From: an uncultured Clostridia bacterium
GTDB taxonomy: Bacteria > Bacillota > Clostridia > Christensenellales > Aristaeellaceae
Assembly (NCBI GenBank): GCA_934615235.1
Contig: CAKTTL010000042.1
Coordinates: 1-21,789 of the forward strand
Direction of reading: 5' to 3'
Length of the DNA stretch: 21,789 nt
Position 1 is the stretch's first letter; each line of letters begins with the position of its first letter. The position numbers were made by a program, and so were the translations under genes. The notes beneath the pieces are model-generated. The model worked only from the letters and a program-made list of their open reading frames with translations. It searched no databases and was not told the origin of the DNA. Below, one piece after another: positions 15,969 through 21,789 of the stretch.

Positions 15969-16642
15969 GCCGTTTCGCCCTCCAGCCGGTAGCCGACGTT
16001 GCGCACGGTTTCAATCATCGCCCCGCACGGGCCGAGCTTTTGCCGCAGGGTCAGGATATGCGTATCGACGGTGCGCGTCTCGCCGCTGTAATCCGTCCCC
16101 CAGACCTTATCCATCAGCTGATCGCGCGTGAAGGCGATGCCGGGATTGGAAAGGAAAAGCCGCAGCAGCTCGAATTCCTTATACGTCAGCGGCACGCGTT
16201 CGCCGTCGACCGTCGCGGTATGCGCGTCCAGATCGACGCACAGCCCGCCGCGGCGCAGCACGCGCGTTTCCTTCGCGGGCCTGCAGCGGCGCAGCACGGC
16301 CTTAACGCATGAGACAAGCTCCATCACGCCGAAGGGCTTGGTCAGATAATAATCCGCGCCGCCGTCGAGTCCCTGGATTTTGTCCATCTCCGAATCCTTC
16401 GCCGTGGCCATAATCACCGACAGCTCGCGCAGCTCCGGCGTTTTGCGGATGCGGCGCAAAAGCTCCGCGCCGTCCACCCCCGGCAGCATCACGTCGAGCA
16501 CGACAAGCTCCGGCTTTTCCTTCTGCAGCGCCGCCCAGAAGGACGTCCCGTCCTCAAAGCCGCGCGCCTCAAAGCCTGTCGATTTCAGCGCGTATACCTC
16601 GATATCGCGAATGCTGGCATCGTCTTCCACGCACCAGATCAA
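15965..16642 (-). CDS. phoB: PhoB/PhoP-type phosphate response regulator
   Basis: OmpR-family DNA-binding regulator, 225 residues from a TTG start. The receiver domain has D7/D8, phospho-acceptor D50 in VVLDVMLPGVDG, T80 and K102 in YYLTKPFG. The winged-helix domain includes LTYKEFELLRLFLSNPG, DQLMDKVWG and RTVDTHILTLRQKLG, ending RNVGYRLEG. The TTG at 16642 is chosen because GAGGAG lies 8 nt upstream, giving the family-typical beginning MIWCVEDD; a GTG at 16651 is possible but would have the ribosome site touching the start codon. Its likely targets are the TTKACR repeats upstream of pstS and pstC. Confidence 0.93.
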   Translation of the reverse strand: MIWCVEDDASIRDIEVYALKSTGFEARGFEDGTSFWAALQKEKPELVVLDVMLPGVDGAELLRRIRKTPELRELSVIMATAKDSEMDKIQGLDGGADYYLTKPFGVMELVSCVKAVLRRCRPAKETRVLRRGGLCVDLDAHTATVDGERVPLTYKEFELLRLFLSNPGIAFTRDQLMDKVWGTDYSGETRTVDTHILTLRQKLGPCGAMIETVRNVGYRLEGETA

Positions 16643-16647
16643 TCTGT

Positions 16648-17292
16648 TCACTCCTCGTTATGCTTTCCCGTCACGGAGAAGATGACCCACTCCGCAATGT
16701 TGACGGCGTGGTCGCCGATACGCTCGAAATACTTGGCGATGATCATCAGATCCAGCGCGTATTCGCCGTCGGACGGGTCTGCGGCAATTTTCGCAATCAG
16801 CCTGCGGCGCACGTCGTCGAAGTACCGATCGACCGTGTCGTCGTCTGCGATTACCTTCTCCGCCAGTATTATATCATGCTTTACGTATGCATCAACGCTG
16901 TCCGTCACCATTTTTATCGCCGAACGCGCCATTTCCAGCAGAATGTCGAAATCCTCCACGCCGCGGCCGTTGAGGATGCAGACGATTTCGGCAATATCCT
17001 CCGACTGGTCGCCGATGCGCTCCATGTCGGTGATCATCTTCAGCGCGGCGGAAATCTGCCGCAGATCGCGCGCGACGGGCTGCTGCTGCAAAAGCAGTTT
17101 CAGGCACATCGACTCGATCGTCCGCTCTTTCTGATCCACCTCCGAATCCAGCGGCGCCACCTTGCGCGCAAGCGCGCCGTCGCCATTCTCCAGCGCCTTT
17201 GCGGCCATGGAAATCACTTCCTCGCAAAGCGCGCCCATCTCGATAAGCTCCTTGTTCAAAAGAGCCAGCTGTTCGTCGAACTTGCTGCGCAT
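16648..17292 (-). CDS. phoU: Phosphate signalling protein PhoU
   Basis: Cytoplasmic peripheral protein of 214 residues that links the Pst transporter to the PhoR kinase and prevents excess phosphate uptake. It is all helical with two three-helix repeats, each carrying the PhoU metal-cluster signature: MERIGDQSEDIAEIV (90-104) and FERIGDHAVNIAEWV (189-203). Length is typical. Its ATG shares one base with the pstB stop codon (TAATG), with GGAGG 8 nt upstream, so it is translationally coupled to pstB. Confidence 0.97.
   Translation of the reverse strand: MRSKFDEQLALLNKELIEMGALCEEVISMAAKALENGDGALARKVAPLDSEVDQKERTIESMCLKLLLQQQPVARDLRQISAALKMITDMERIGDQSEDIAEIVCILNGRGVEDFDILLEMARSAIKMVTDSVDAYVKHDIILAEKVIADDDTVDRYFDDVRRRLIAKIAADPSDGEYALDLMIIAKYFERIGDHAVNIAEWVIFSVTGKHNEE
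16651..16656 (-). promoter_or_regulatory. Ribosome binding site that sets a TTG start
   Basis: GAGGAG on the minus strand lies 8 nt before TTG 16642 but abuts GTG 16651. It favours the TTG as the start of the phosphate regulator. The site is inside the end of phoU. Confidence 0.6.
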
Positions 17293-18047
17293 TATCCGAA
17301 CCTCCCCGTAATGTAATCCTCCGTCCGCGAATCCACGGGCTGAGAGAAAATCGTTTCCGTGCTGCCAAACTCGACCAGATCGCCCAGCAGGAAAAACGCC
17401 GTGTTATCCGAAATGCGGACGGCCTGCTGCATGTTGTGCGTCACGATGACGATGGTGTATTTCTCCTTGAGCTGCAGGGCGAGCTCTTCGATTTTCGAAG
17501 TCGAAATCGGGTCGAGCGCGCTCGTCGGCTCGTCCATGAGCAGCACCTCGGGCTCCACCGCCAGCGCGCGGGCGATGCACAGCCGCTGCTGCTGGCCGCC
17601 GGAGAGACCGAGGGCGTTCTTTTTGAGCCGGTCCTTCACCTCATCCCAAATCGCCGCGCCGCGCAGCGAACGCTCGACGATGTCGTCCAGCTTCGCGTGC
17701 GATTTCACGCCGTGCGTGCGCGGACCGTAGGCGATGTTGTCGTAAATGCTCATCGGGAACGGGTTCGGCTTCTGAAAAACCATGCCGATCTGCCGGCGCA
17801 GTTCGTTCACGTCTGTGGAAGGCTCGAAGATATCGATCCCCTTGTATTTCACCTGCCCGGTGATTTTCACATCCGGCACCAGGTCGTTCATGCGGTTGAG
17901 CGTTTTGAGAAACGTCGATTTGCCGCAGCCGGACGGGCCGATCAGCGCGGTGATGCTCTTTTCCGGAATGCCCACGCTGATATCCTTGAGCGCCTGATGA
18001 TTTCCGTACCACAGACACAAATCCCGAACCGTGATAATATCGCTCAT
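17292..18047 (-). CDS. pstB: Phosphate ABC transporter ATP-binding protein PstB
   Basis: ATPase subunit of the high-affinity phosphate importer, 251 residues, standard PstB length. Walker A GPSGCGKST (37-45), Q-loop in MVFQKPNPFPMSIYDNIAYG (89-108, the PNPFPMSIYDN stretch is PstB-specific), signature LSGGQQQR (148-155), Walker B VLLMDEPTSALDP (168-180) with catalytic E173, and the H-loop in VIVTHNMQQA. It drives the PstC/PstA channel at the membrane. Its ATG overlaps the stop of the preceding kinase gene by 4 nt (ATGA); the usual arrangement is pstA directly before pstB. Confidence 0.98.
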   Translation of the reverse strand: MSDIITVRDLCLWYGNHQALKDISVGIPEKSITALIGPSGCGKSTFLKTLNRMNDLVPDVKITGQVKYKGIDIFEPSTDVNELRRQIGMVFQKPNPFPMSIYDNIAYGPRTHGVKSHAKLDDIVERSLRGAAIWDEVKDRLKKNALGLSGGQQQRLCIARALAVEPEVLLMDEPTSALDPISTSKIEELALQLKEKYTIVIVTHNMQQAVRISDNTAFFLLGDLVEFGSTETIFSQPVDSRTEDYITGRFG

Positions 18048-18868
18048 TTTCTGGCCATCCTCCTGTTCAGCACCGGTTCAAAGGCGAGACCGTACCAGTG
18101 GCCGGGCAGCCGCGCTTCGGTTTCGCGGATGCACTCGTCGCAGAAGTCGGCCGCTTTTTGCAGCGCTTCGCGCTGCGAATTCTCCCCGAGCAGCTCCCCG
18201 CAGAGCGCGGAGGCGAACACGTCGCCCGTCCCGTGCAGCGAAACCGGTACGAAGCGCTTGAAAATTTCCACCTGTTCCTCTCCCAGCCGGGCGAGGTAGC
18301 CGATTTCGTCCCCGCGGCGCACGCCGGTGAGGATCGCGCTGGGCGTGGACATCTTCTCCAGCAGTTCTTCGGCGGGGGTATCCATCGCGCTGCCGGTCAG
18401 CAGCGCGGCTTCCGTCGGGTTCGGGGTGATCACATGCGCCAGGCTGCACAGGCGGCGCATGGCGATCACATACGAGTCTGAGAAGCAGCCGTAGATTTTG
18501 CCGTTATCGCCCAGCACCGGGTCGACGAGAATGAGCGTTTTGCTGTCCGCAAACTCGCGGATGAACTGCTCGGCCAGGCCGATCTGCTTGAGAGAGCCGA
18601 AAAAGCCGGTATAGATGCAGTCGAAATGCACGCCCATCTGCTTCCAGTGTGCGGCGAAGGAGCGCATTTCCTCGGTCATATCGCGCACGACGTAGCCCTC
18701 AAACCCGCCCGTATGCGTGGAAAGCACCGCCGTGGGCAGCGCGACGGCCTCCACGCCGCACGCGGAAACGATGGGCAGTGCCACGCTCAGCGAGCACTTG
18801 CCGATGCAGGAAAGGTCGTTAATCAGCGCCGCGCGCTTGATGCCGGTATCGTTAATAGTCTGGTTCAT
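18044..18868 (-). CDS. Pyridoxal/pyridoxamine kinase-like protein inside the pst operon
   Basis: Ribokinase-superfamily kinase of the PdxK/PdxY group, 274 residues, expected to phosphorylate pyridoxal, pyridoxamine or pyridoxine with ATP to make vitamin B6 phosphate. Motifs: N-terminal NDLSCIGKCSLSVALPI (17-33), PTAVLSTHTGGFEGY (45-59), YTGFFGS (86-92), LVDPVLGDNGKIY (114-126), ITPNPTEAALL (147-157) and the anion-hole/catalytic GTGDVF (213-218, D216). All look intact. AGGAGG lies 8 nt before ATG 18868. It starts 20 nt after pstA and its stop overlaps the pstB start, so it is co-transcribed and coupled within a phosphate-uptake operon. Hydroxymethylpyrimidine kinase is the main alternative, but the STHTGGF motif fits pyridoxal kinase better. 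Confidence 0.9.
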   Translation of the reverse strand: MNQTINDTGIKRAALINDLSCIGKCSLSVALPIVSACGVEAVALPTAVLSTHTGGFEGYVVRDMTEEMRSFAAHWKQMGVHFDCIYTGFFGSLKQIGLAEQFIREFADSKTLILVDPVLGDNGKIYGCFSDSYVIAMRRLCSLAHVITPNPTEAALLTGSAMDTPAEELLEKMSTPSAILTGVRRGDEIGYLARLGEEQVEIFKRFVPVSLHGTGDVFASALCGELLGENSQREALQKAADFCDECIRETEARLPGHWYGLAFEPVLNRRMARK

Positions 18869-18888
18869 AAATTCTTCCTCCTCATTGT

Positions 18889-19752
18889 TTACAGTTGACG
18901 CTTGCGTTTGAACATCCTTCCGACCAGATCGGCCGCAAGGTTGACGAAAAATGTCAGCAGCATCAGAATCGCCGCGATGGCGAAGGCGACCTCAAATTCG
19001 CCCTGCTCCTTGGCGTACACATACAGCGCGACGGTCAGCGTTGCGCCCGCGCTGCCGAGCCCCTCAAAAAAGCCGTTCAGCGTATGCGCGAAGCCGGCTG
19101 TGAAAAGCAGCGCCGCCGATTCGCCCAGAATGCGCCCGACGGCAAGAATGCAGCCCGTCACCACGCCGTCCACGCAGCCAGGCAGCACCACCGTGCGGAT
19201 CACGCGCCATTTGCCCGCGCCCAAGCCGAACGCGCCCTCGCGGTAGCTCTGCGGGACGGTTTTGAGGCTTTCCTGCGTGGTGCGCATGACGGTGGGCAGG
19301 TTCATAATCACCAGCGTCAGCGCGCCCGCCATAAGCGAGGTCTGCATATTGAGAAACTGGCAGAAGAACAGCATGCCCACCAGGCCGTAGATGATCGACG
19401 GGATGCCCGAGAGCGTCTCCGCCGCGTATTCAATCGCGGCGACAAGCCGCCGGTTGGAAGCGTATTCCGTCAGATAAACCGCCGCGCCCACGCCCAGCGG
19501 CAAAACGATAACGAGCGTCGCCAGGACGATATAGACGGTATTGAGAATATCCGGCAGGATGCCGATCTCATTGCGCAGATAGCTCGGCTTTGTGGAAAGC
19601 AGCCGCCAGGAAACGTTCGGCAGCCCCCGGGCCAGCACATACCCGATCATGAACAGCACCAGCGCCGCCGTCAGCGCGGCGGACAGCCACATCAGCGCCT
19701 TCATCAGCCCGATATAGGCTTTGCGCTTTTTCGAGAAACGATTTCGCGTCAT
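18889..19752 (-). CDS. pstA: Phosphate ABC transporter permease PstA
   Basis: Inner-membrane channel subunit of the Pst importer, 287 residues with six hydrophobic segments, the first at about 15-40. PstA-typical stretches: YLTEYASNRRL, the GIPSIIYGLVGMLFF segment, and an ATPase-docking loop LKTVPQSYREGAFGLGAGKWRVIRTVVLP. It pairs with PstC and is energised by PstB. It starts 2 nt after the pstC stop with AAGGAG upstream. The next gene on the operon is the pyridoxal-kinase-like gene rather than pstB. Confidence 0.97.
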   Translation of the reverse strand: MTRNRFSKKRKAYIGLMKALMWLSAALTAALVLFMIGYVLARGLPNVSWRLLSTKPSYLRNEIGILPDILNTVYIVLATLVIVLPLGVGAAVYLTEYASNRRLVAAIEYAAETLSGIPSIIYGLVGMLFFCQFLNMQTSLMAGALTLVIMNLPTVMRTTQESLKTVPQSYREGAFGLGAGKWRVIRTVVLPGCVDGVVTGCILAVGRILGESAALLFTAGFAHTLNGFFEGLGSAGATLTVALYVYAKEQGEFEVAFAIAAILMLLTFFVNLAADLVGRMFKRKRQL

Positions 19753-19754
19753 GA

Positions 19755-20624
19755 TTATTTCTCCTTATCCCGCTTGAGAAAGAAGTTGAGCGCGGCGTTG
19801 ATGAGCATGATAAACAGGAACAGCACCAGCGCAATGGAGAAAAGCGCCTGCCGCTGCAGGCCGCTGGCGTAGGACATTTCGCTCGCCACGGCCGTCGTCA
19901 GGAAGCGCACGCTCTGAAACAGCTGCGGCATGTTCGGCACGTTGCCGGAAACCATCATCACCGCCATCGCCTCGCCGATTGCGCGCCCCACGCCCAGAAC
20001 GACGGCCGCCGCGATGCCGCTTCTGGCAGCGGGAACGGAAACGCGGAAGTACGTTTCCGTCGCCGTCGCGCCCAGCGCGAGCGACGCGTCCTCGTATTCT
20101 TTCGGCACCGCATCCAGCGCGGTGACGGAAACCTTGATGATCGATGGGAGAATCATCACCGCCAGAACGATGATCGCCGCCAGCAGGCTCGCGCCATCCG
20201 CAAGGTGGAACGCCCTGCGAATACCGGGCACCAGCACCAGCATGCCCACCAGGCCGTATACCACCGACGGGATGCCCGCCAGCAGGCTTACCGCGCCCTG
20301 CAGCACGGCCTTTACCCGCGGCGAAGCCGCCTTGGAAAGATAAACCGCCGTCAGAAACCCGACCGGCACGCCCAGCAGCATCGCGCCCGCCGTACCGTAA
20401 ACGCTCGTTAAAATGAACGGCAGAATGCCGAAGGACGGCTCCGCCGCCGTGGACGCCCAGCGTTTGCCGAACAGAAACGGGATCAGCCCGATCTCCCGGA
20501 TAGCCGGAATGCCGGCGATGATCAGATACACCGTAATGAGCAGCACGCAGCCGACGGTAATCAGTCCGAGCACCAGAAACACCCCGTGCACCGCCGCCTC
20601 GAAAGCCCGCTTTCCGCTTTTCAC
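19755..20624 (-). CDS. pstC: Phosphate ABC transporter permease PstC
   Basis: Inner-membrane channel subunit of the Pst importer, 289 residues with six hydrophobic segments. PstC-like features are FLFGKRWAS with FGILPFILTSVYGT early on, GVPVGFLTAVYLS, GIPSVVYGLVGMLVLVPGIR, and the docking loop LDAVPKEYEDASLALGATATETYFRVSVP. It starts at a GTG with GGGAGG 6 nt upstream. It is separated from pstS by an intrinsic terminator and appears to have its own Pho-box-like promoter. Confidence 0.97.
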   Translation of the reverse strand: MKSGKRAFEAAVHGVFLVLGLITVGCVLLITVYLIIAGIPAIREIGLIPFLFGKRWASTAAEPSFGILPFILTSVYGTAGAMLLGVPVGFLTAVYLSKAASPRVKAVLQGAVSLLAGIPSVVYGLVGMLVLVPGIRRAFHLADGASLLAAIIVLAVMILPSIIKVSVTALDAVPKEYEDASLALGATATETYFRVSVPAARSGIAAAVVLGVGRAIGEAMAVMMVSGNVPNMPQLFQSVRFLTTAVASEMSYASGLQRQALFSIALVLFLFIMLINAALNFFLKRDKEK

Positions 20625-20630
20625 CTTTTG

Positions 20631-20636
20631 CCTCCC
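20631..20636 (-). promoter_or_regulatory. Ribosome binding site of pstC (GTG start)
   Basis: GGGAGG on the minus strand, 6 nt before GTG 20624. It supports a non-ATG start for pstC; no ATG at suitable spacing exists. Confidence 0.75.
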
Positions 20637-20660
20637 GACAACTCAAATCTTTACAGGAAC

Positions 20661-20715
20661 AGAATAAAAAAACGCTGTAAAATCAAAAAGCAGACAAATG
20701 TCAAATTCGTGTAAA
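20661..20715 (-). promoter_or_regulatory. Pho-box-like promoter region upstream of pstC
   Basis: On the minus strand: TTTACA (20715-20710), 5 nt, TTGACA (20704-20699), 17 nt, TTTACA (20681-20676), 9 nt, then -10-like TATTCT (20666-20661). TT-ACA repeats 11 bp apart resemble the PhoP boxes known from Bacillus. The half-site and -10 spacings are identical to those upstream of pstS. TTGACA could alternatively serve as an ordinary -35, but then the -10 at 17 nt would be the poor TTTACA. Confidence 0.55.
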
Positions 20716-20716
20716 T

Positions 20717-20744
20717 ATAAAAGAAAAGCCGGGCTTTCGCCCGG
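20717..20744 (-). terminator. Intrinsic terminator/attenuator between pstS and pstC
   Basis: On the minus strand CCGGGC and GCCCGG enclose a GAAA tetraloop (20744-20729), followed by CTTTTCTTTTAT. It starts 22 nt after the pstS stop. Partial termination here would give more binding protein than permease, as is common in pst operons. Confidence 0.8.
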
Positions 20745-20766
20745 TTCAGGGGAAAACGCGGCTCGT

Positions 20767-21579
20767 TTATTCCTCCGCCCTGTACGCGGCGACCGCGCCG
20801 GCCGCGGAGATGATTTCAACCGCGTCGGGCGAGGTGGCGAAGTCGAAAAACTTCTGCGCGGTTTCGCTCAGCGCCGCGCCTTCCTTCGTGACCAGCACGA
20901 ACGGGCGCTGCACAACGTAACTGCCGTCCTTGACGGTTTCTTCGCTCGCTACGACGCCGTTGACCTTGACGGCCTTGACGGTGTCCTTAATCGCCGCGAG
21001 GGAAGCGTAGCCGATGGCGTTGGGGTTCTGCGAAACGGTCGCGATCACGTCGCCCGTGGAGGTCAGCTCCTGACGATACTTGCACGCGTCCTTCGTTTCG
21101 GTGATCGTCTCGAAGCCGTCGCGCGTGCCGCTGCCCGCTTCACGGCCGATGAGCACGATTTCCGCGTCCTCGCCGCCAACGTCTTTCCAGTTGGTCACTT
21201 CGCCCGTGTAAATCTTCGCGATCTGTTCGAGCGTCAGGTCGTCCACCTTGTTGGCCGGGTTGACGATGATCGCGATGCCGTCGTAGGCCAGCACCGTTTC
21301 AGTCAGGCCCTGCGCCTTTTCGTCGTCCTTCAGCGCGCGGCTGGACAGGCCGATGTCGCAGCGGCCTTCAAGCGCCGCGGTGATGCCCGAGCCGGAGCCG
21401 GTGGGGTTGTACGTGAAGCTGACGCCCTTGTTGTTTTCGGTAAAATACTCGCCCAACGCGCCGATCACTTTTTCCATGGACGTGGAGCCGTCGGTGGAGA
21501 CCGTTCCAGCCGCCAGCGCGGAAACGCCCATAACGCAGGCCAACGCAAGCGCGAGCACGAGGCTGATCATCTTTTTCAT
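20767..21579 (-). CDS. pstS: Phosphate-binding protein PstS
   Basis: Extracytoplasmic substrate-binding subunit of the Pst importer, 270 residues. A signal peptide (1-23) has MKK, a hydrophobic core LVLALALACVMGV and a signal-peptidase-I-like ALA-A site. Phosphate-binding stretches: TVSTDGSTSMEKVIG (26-40), NPTGSGSGITAALEGRCDIGLSSR, AYDGIAIIVNP and GREAGSGTRDGFE. Bacillota PstS proteins are usually lipoproteins; the only early Cys (C15, in LALAC) is in the middle of the hydrophobic core and is a poor lipobox, so this copy may be released rather than lipid-anchored. ATG 21579 is chosen because it begins the signal peptide; an upstream in-frame ATG at 21633 would add an unlikely charged leader. 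First gene of the operon. Confidence 0.96.
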   Translation of the reverse strand: MKKMISLVLALALACVMGVSALAAGTVSTDGSTSMEKVIGALGEYFTENNKGVSFTYNPTGSGSGITAALEGRCDIGLSSRALKDDEKAQGLTETVLAYDGIAIIVNPANKVDDLTLEQIAKIYTGEVTNWKDVGGEDAEIVLIGREAGSGTRDGFETITETKDACKYRQELTSTGDVIATVSQNPNAIGYASLAAIKDTVKAVKVNGVVASEETVKDGSYVVQRPFVLVTKEGAALSETAQKFFDFATSPDAVEIISAAGAVAAYRAEE

Positions 21580-21631
21580 AACATATTCACCCTTTCTTTT
21601 CTCTCTTTTTCCTGTTCCTTCGAACAGCTTC

Positions 21632-21686
21632 ATCCTACACCCCGCTCGTCAAACCCGAATCCGCGCTTTCGTCAAATCTTCGTAAA
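21632..21686 (-). promoter_or_regulatory. Pho-box-like promoter region of pstS
   Basis: On the minus strand: TTTACG (21686-21681), 5 nt, TTGACG (21675-21670), 17 nt, TTGACG (21652-21647), 9 nt, then -10-like TAGGAT (21637-21632). No standard -35/-10 pair was found. This fits a promoter activated by a phosphate response regulator such as the one encoded at 15965-16642; that link is inference from geometry and context. Confidence 0.55.
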
Positions 21687-21710
21687 AAGGGGGGAGGATT
21701 CATTTTTTTT

Positions 21711-21775
21711 GCGAGGGCCCCTTTCTTTCAGGAGAAAGAAAGGGGCCCTCGCGCTCCCACCAAAGAAAGCCGCCT
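21711..21775. repeat. Intergenic palindrome, copy C (inverted orientation)
   Basis: Perfect 19-bp inverted repeat, arms 21711-21729 and 21734-21752, loop TCCT when read on the minus strand. The minus-strand flank GGCGGCTTTCTTTGG (21773-21759) matches the family flank. In this orientation it points toward pstS and is followed by a run of eight A, the opposite of a terminator. Whatever gene lies to its right is outside the window. Confidence 0.85.
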
Positions 21776-21789
21776 AGATTTTCCTGTTC

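Noticed and set aside
13353..15992. An 879-codon open frame on the plus strand opposite phoR and the HAD phosphatase
   Set aside because: Its translation is Arg/Ala/His-rich with no recognisable domain, and it lies antisense to two well-supported genes. In GC-rich DNA with strong codon bias such long antisense frames arise by chance.
21580..21633. Longer PstS beginning at ATG 21633
   Set aside because: It would place 18 charged residues before a clear MKK-type signal peptide and would encroach on the -10-like site; ATG 21579 is far better.
1..21789. The repeated palindromes as a CRISPR array or as insertion-sequence ends
   Set aside because: Copies are kilobases apart with ordinary genes between them, there are no regular spacers, no cas gene and no transposase in the window.

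Overview
The window looks like chromosomal DNA from a GC-rich member of the Bacillota, most likely class Clostridia. The reasons are strong AGGAGG-type ribosome binding sites with some GTG/TTG starts, a BceRS-type two-component pair, a one-operon pst-phoU-phoPR arrangement, a flotillin and a clostridial-style family-4 glycosyltransferase. The lineage is inferred from gene content and style; I cannot name a genus. No tRNA, rRNA, CRISPR array, transposase or phage gene was seen. No gap between genes exceeds about 240 bases.

Layout. (1) Bases 66-3222 hold a leftward MATE exporter that diverges from a rightward BceR/BceS-like response regulator and sensor kinase; no BceAB-type ABC transporter is next to them. 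(2) Bases 3357-6051 hold a leftward pair, a second MATE exporter followed by a family-4 glycosyltransferase. (3) Bases 6225-9842 hold three rightward genes: an acyl-CoA-synthetase-like AMP ligase, an AAC(3)-family acetyltransferase, and a lipoyl-less 2-oxoacid-dehydrogenase E2-like acyltransferase whose catalytic His is replaced by Glu. (4) Bases 9965-13242 hold leftward L-fucose isomerase followed by a flotillin. (5) Bases 13479-21579 hold one long leftward phosphate operon: pstS, pstC, pstA, a pyridoxal-kinase-like gene, pstB, phoU, a PhoB/PhoP-type regulator, a PhoR-type kinase and a HAD-IIA phosphatase.

The phosphate block is the clearest functional unit: PstS captures phosphate, PstCAB imports it, PhoU couples transporter state to the PhoR kinase, and PhoB/P would switch on the operon. 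pstS and pstC each carry an upstream region with the same arrangement of TTKACR half-sites (spacings 11, then 23, then 9 nt to a -10-like hexamer), and an intrinsic terminator separates them. This would allow more pstS than transporter mRNA. The kinase gene between pstA and pstB is translationally coupled to pstB, which is unusual.

The most notable unexplained structure is a family of five intergenic palindromes (around 1-60, 3242-3315, 9851-9950, 13337-13454 and 21711-21775). Stems are 19-24 bp and perfect or nearly so, the loop is four bases (mostly TCCT), and a GCGGCTTTC-like flank is conserved. Stem sequences differ between copies but stay self-complementary. None is followed by a T-run in its consensus orientation, so these are not plain intrinsic terminators. 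They resemble a REP/BIME-like repeat family that I do not recognise.
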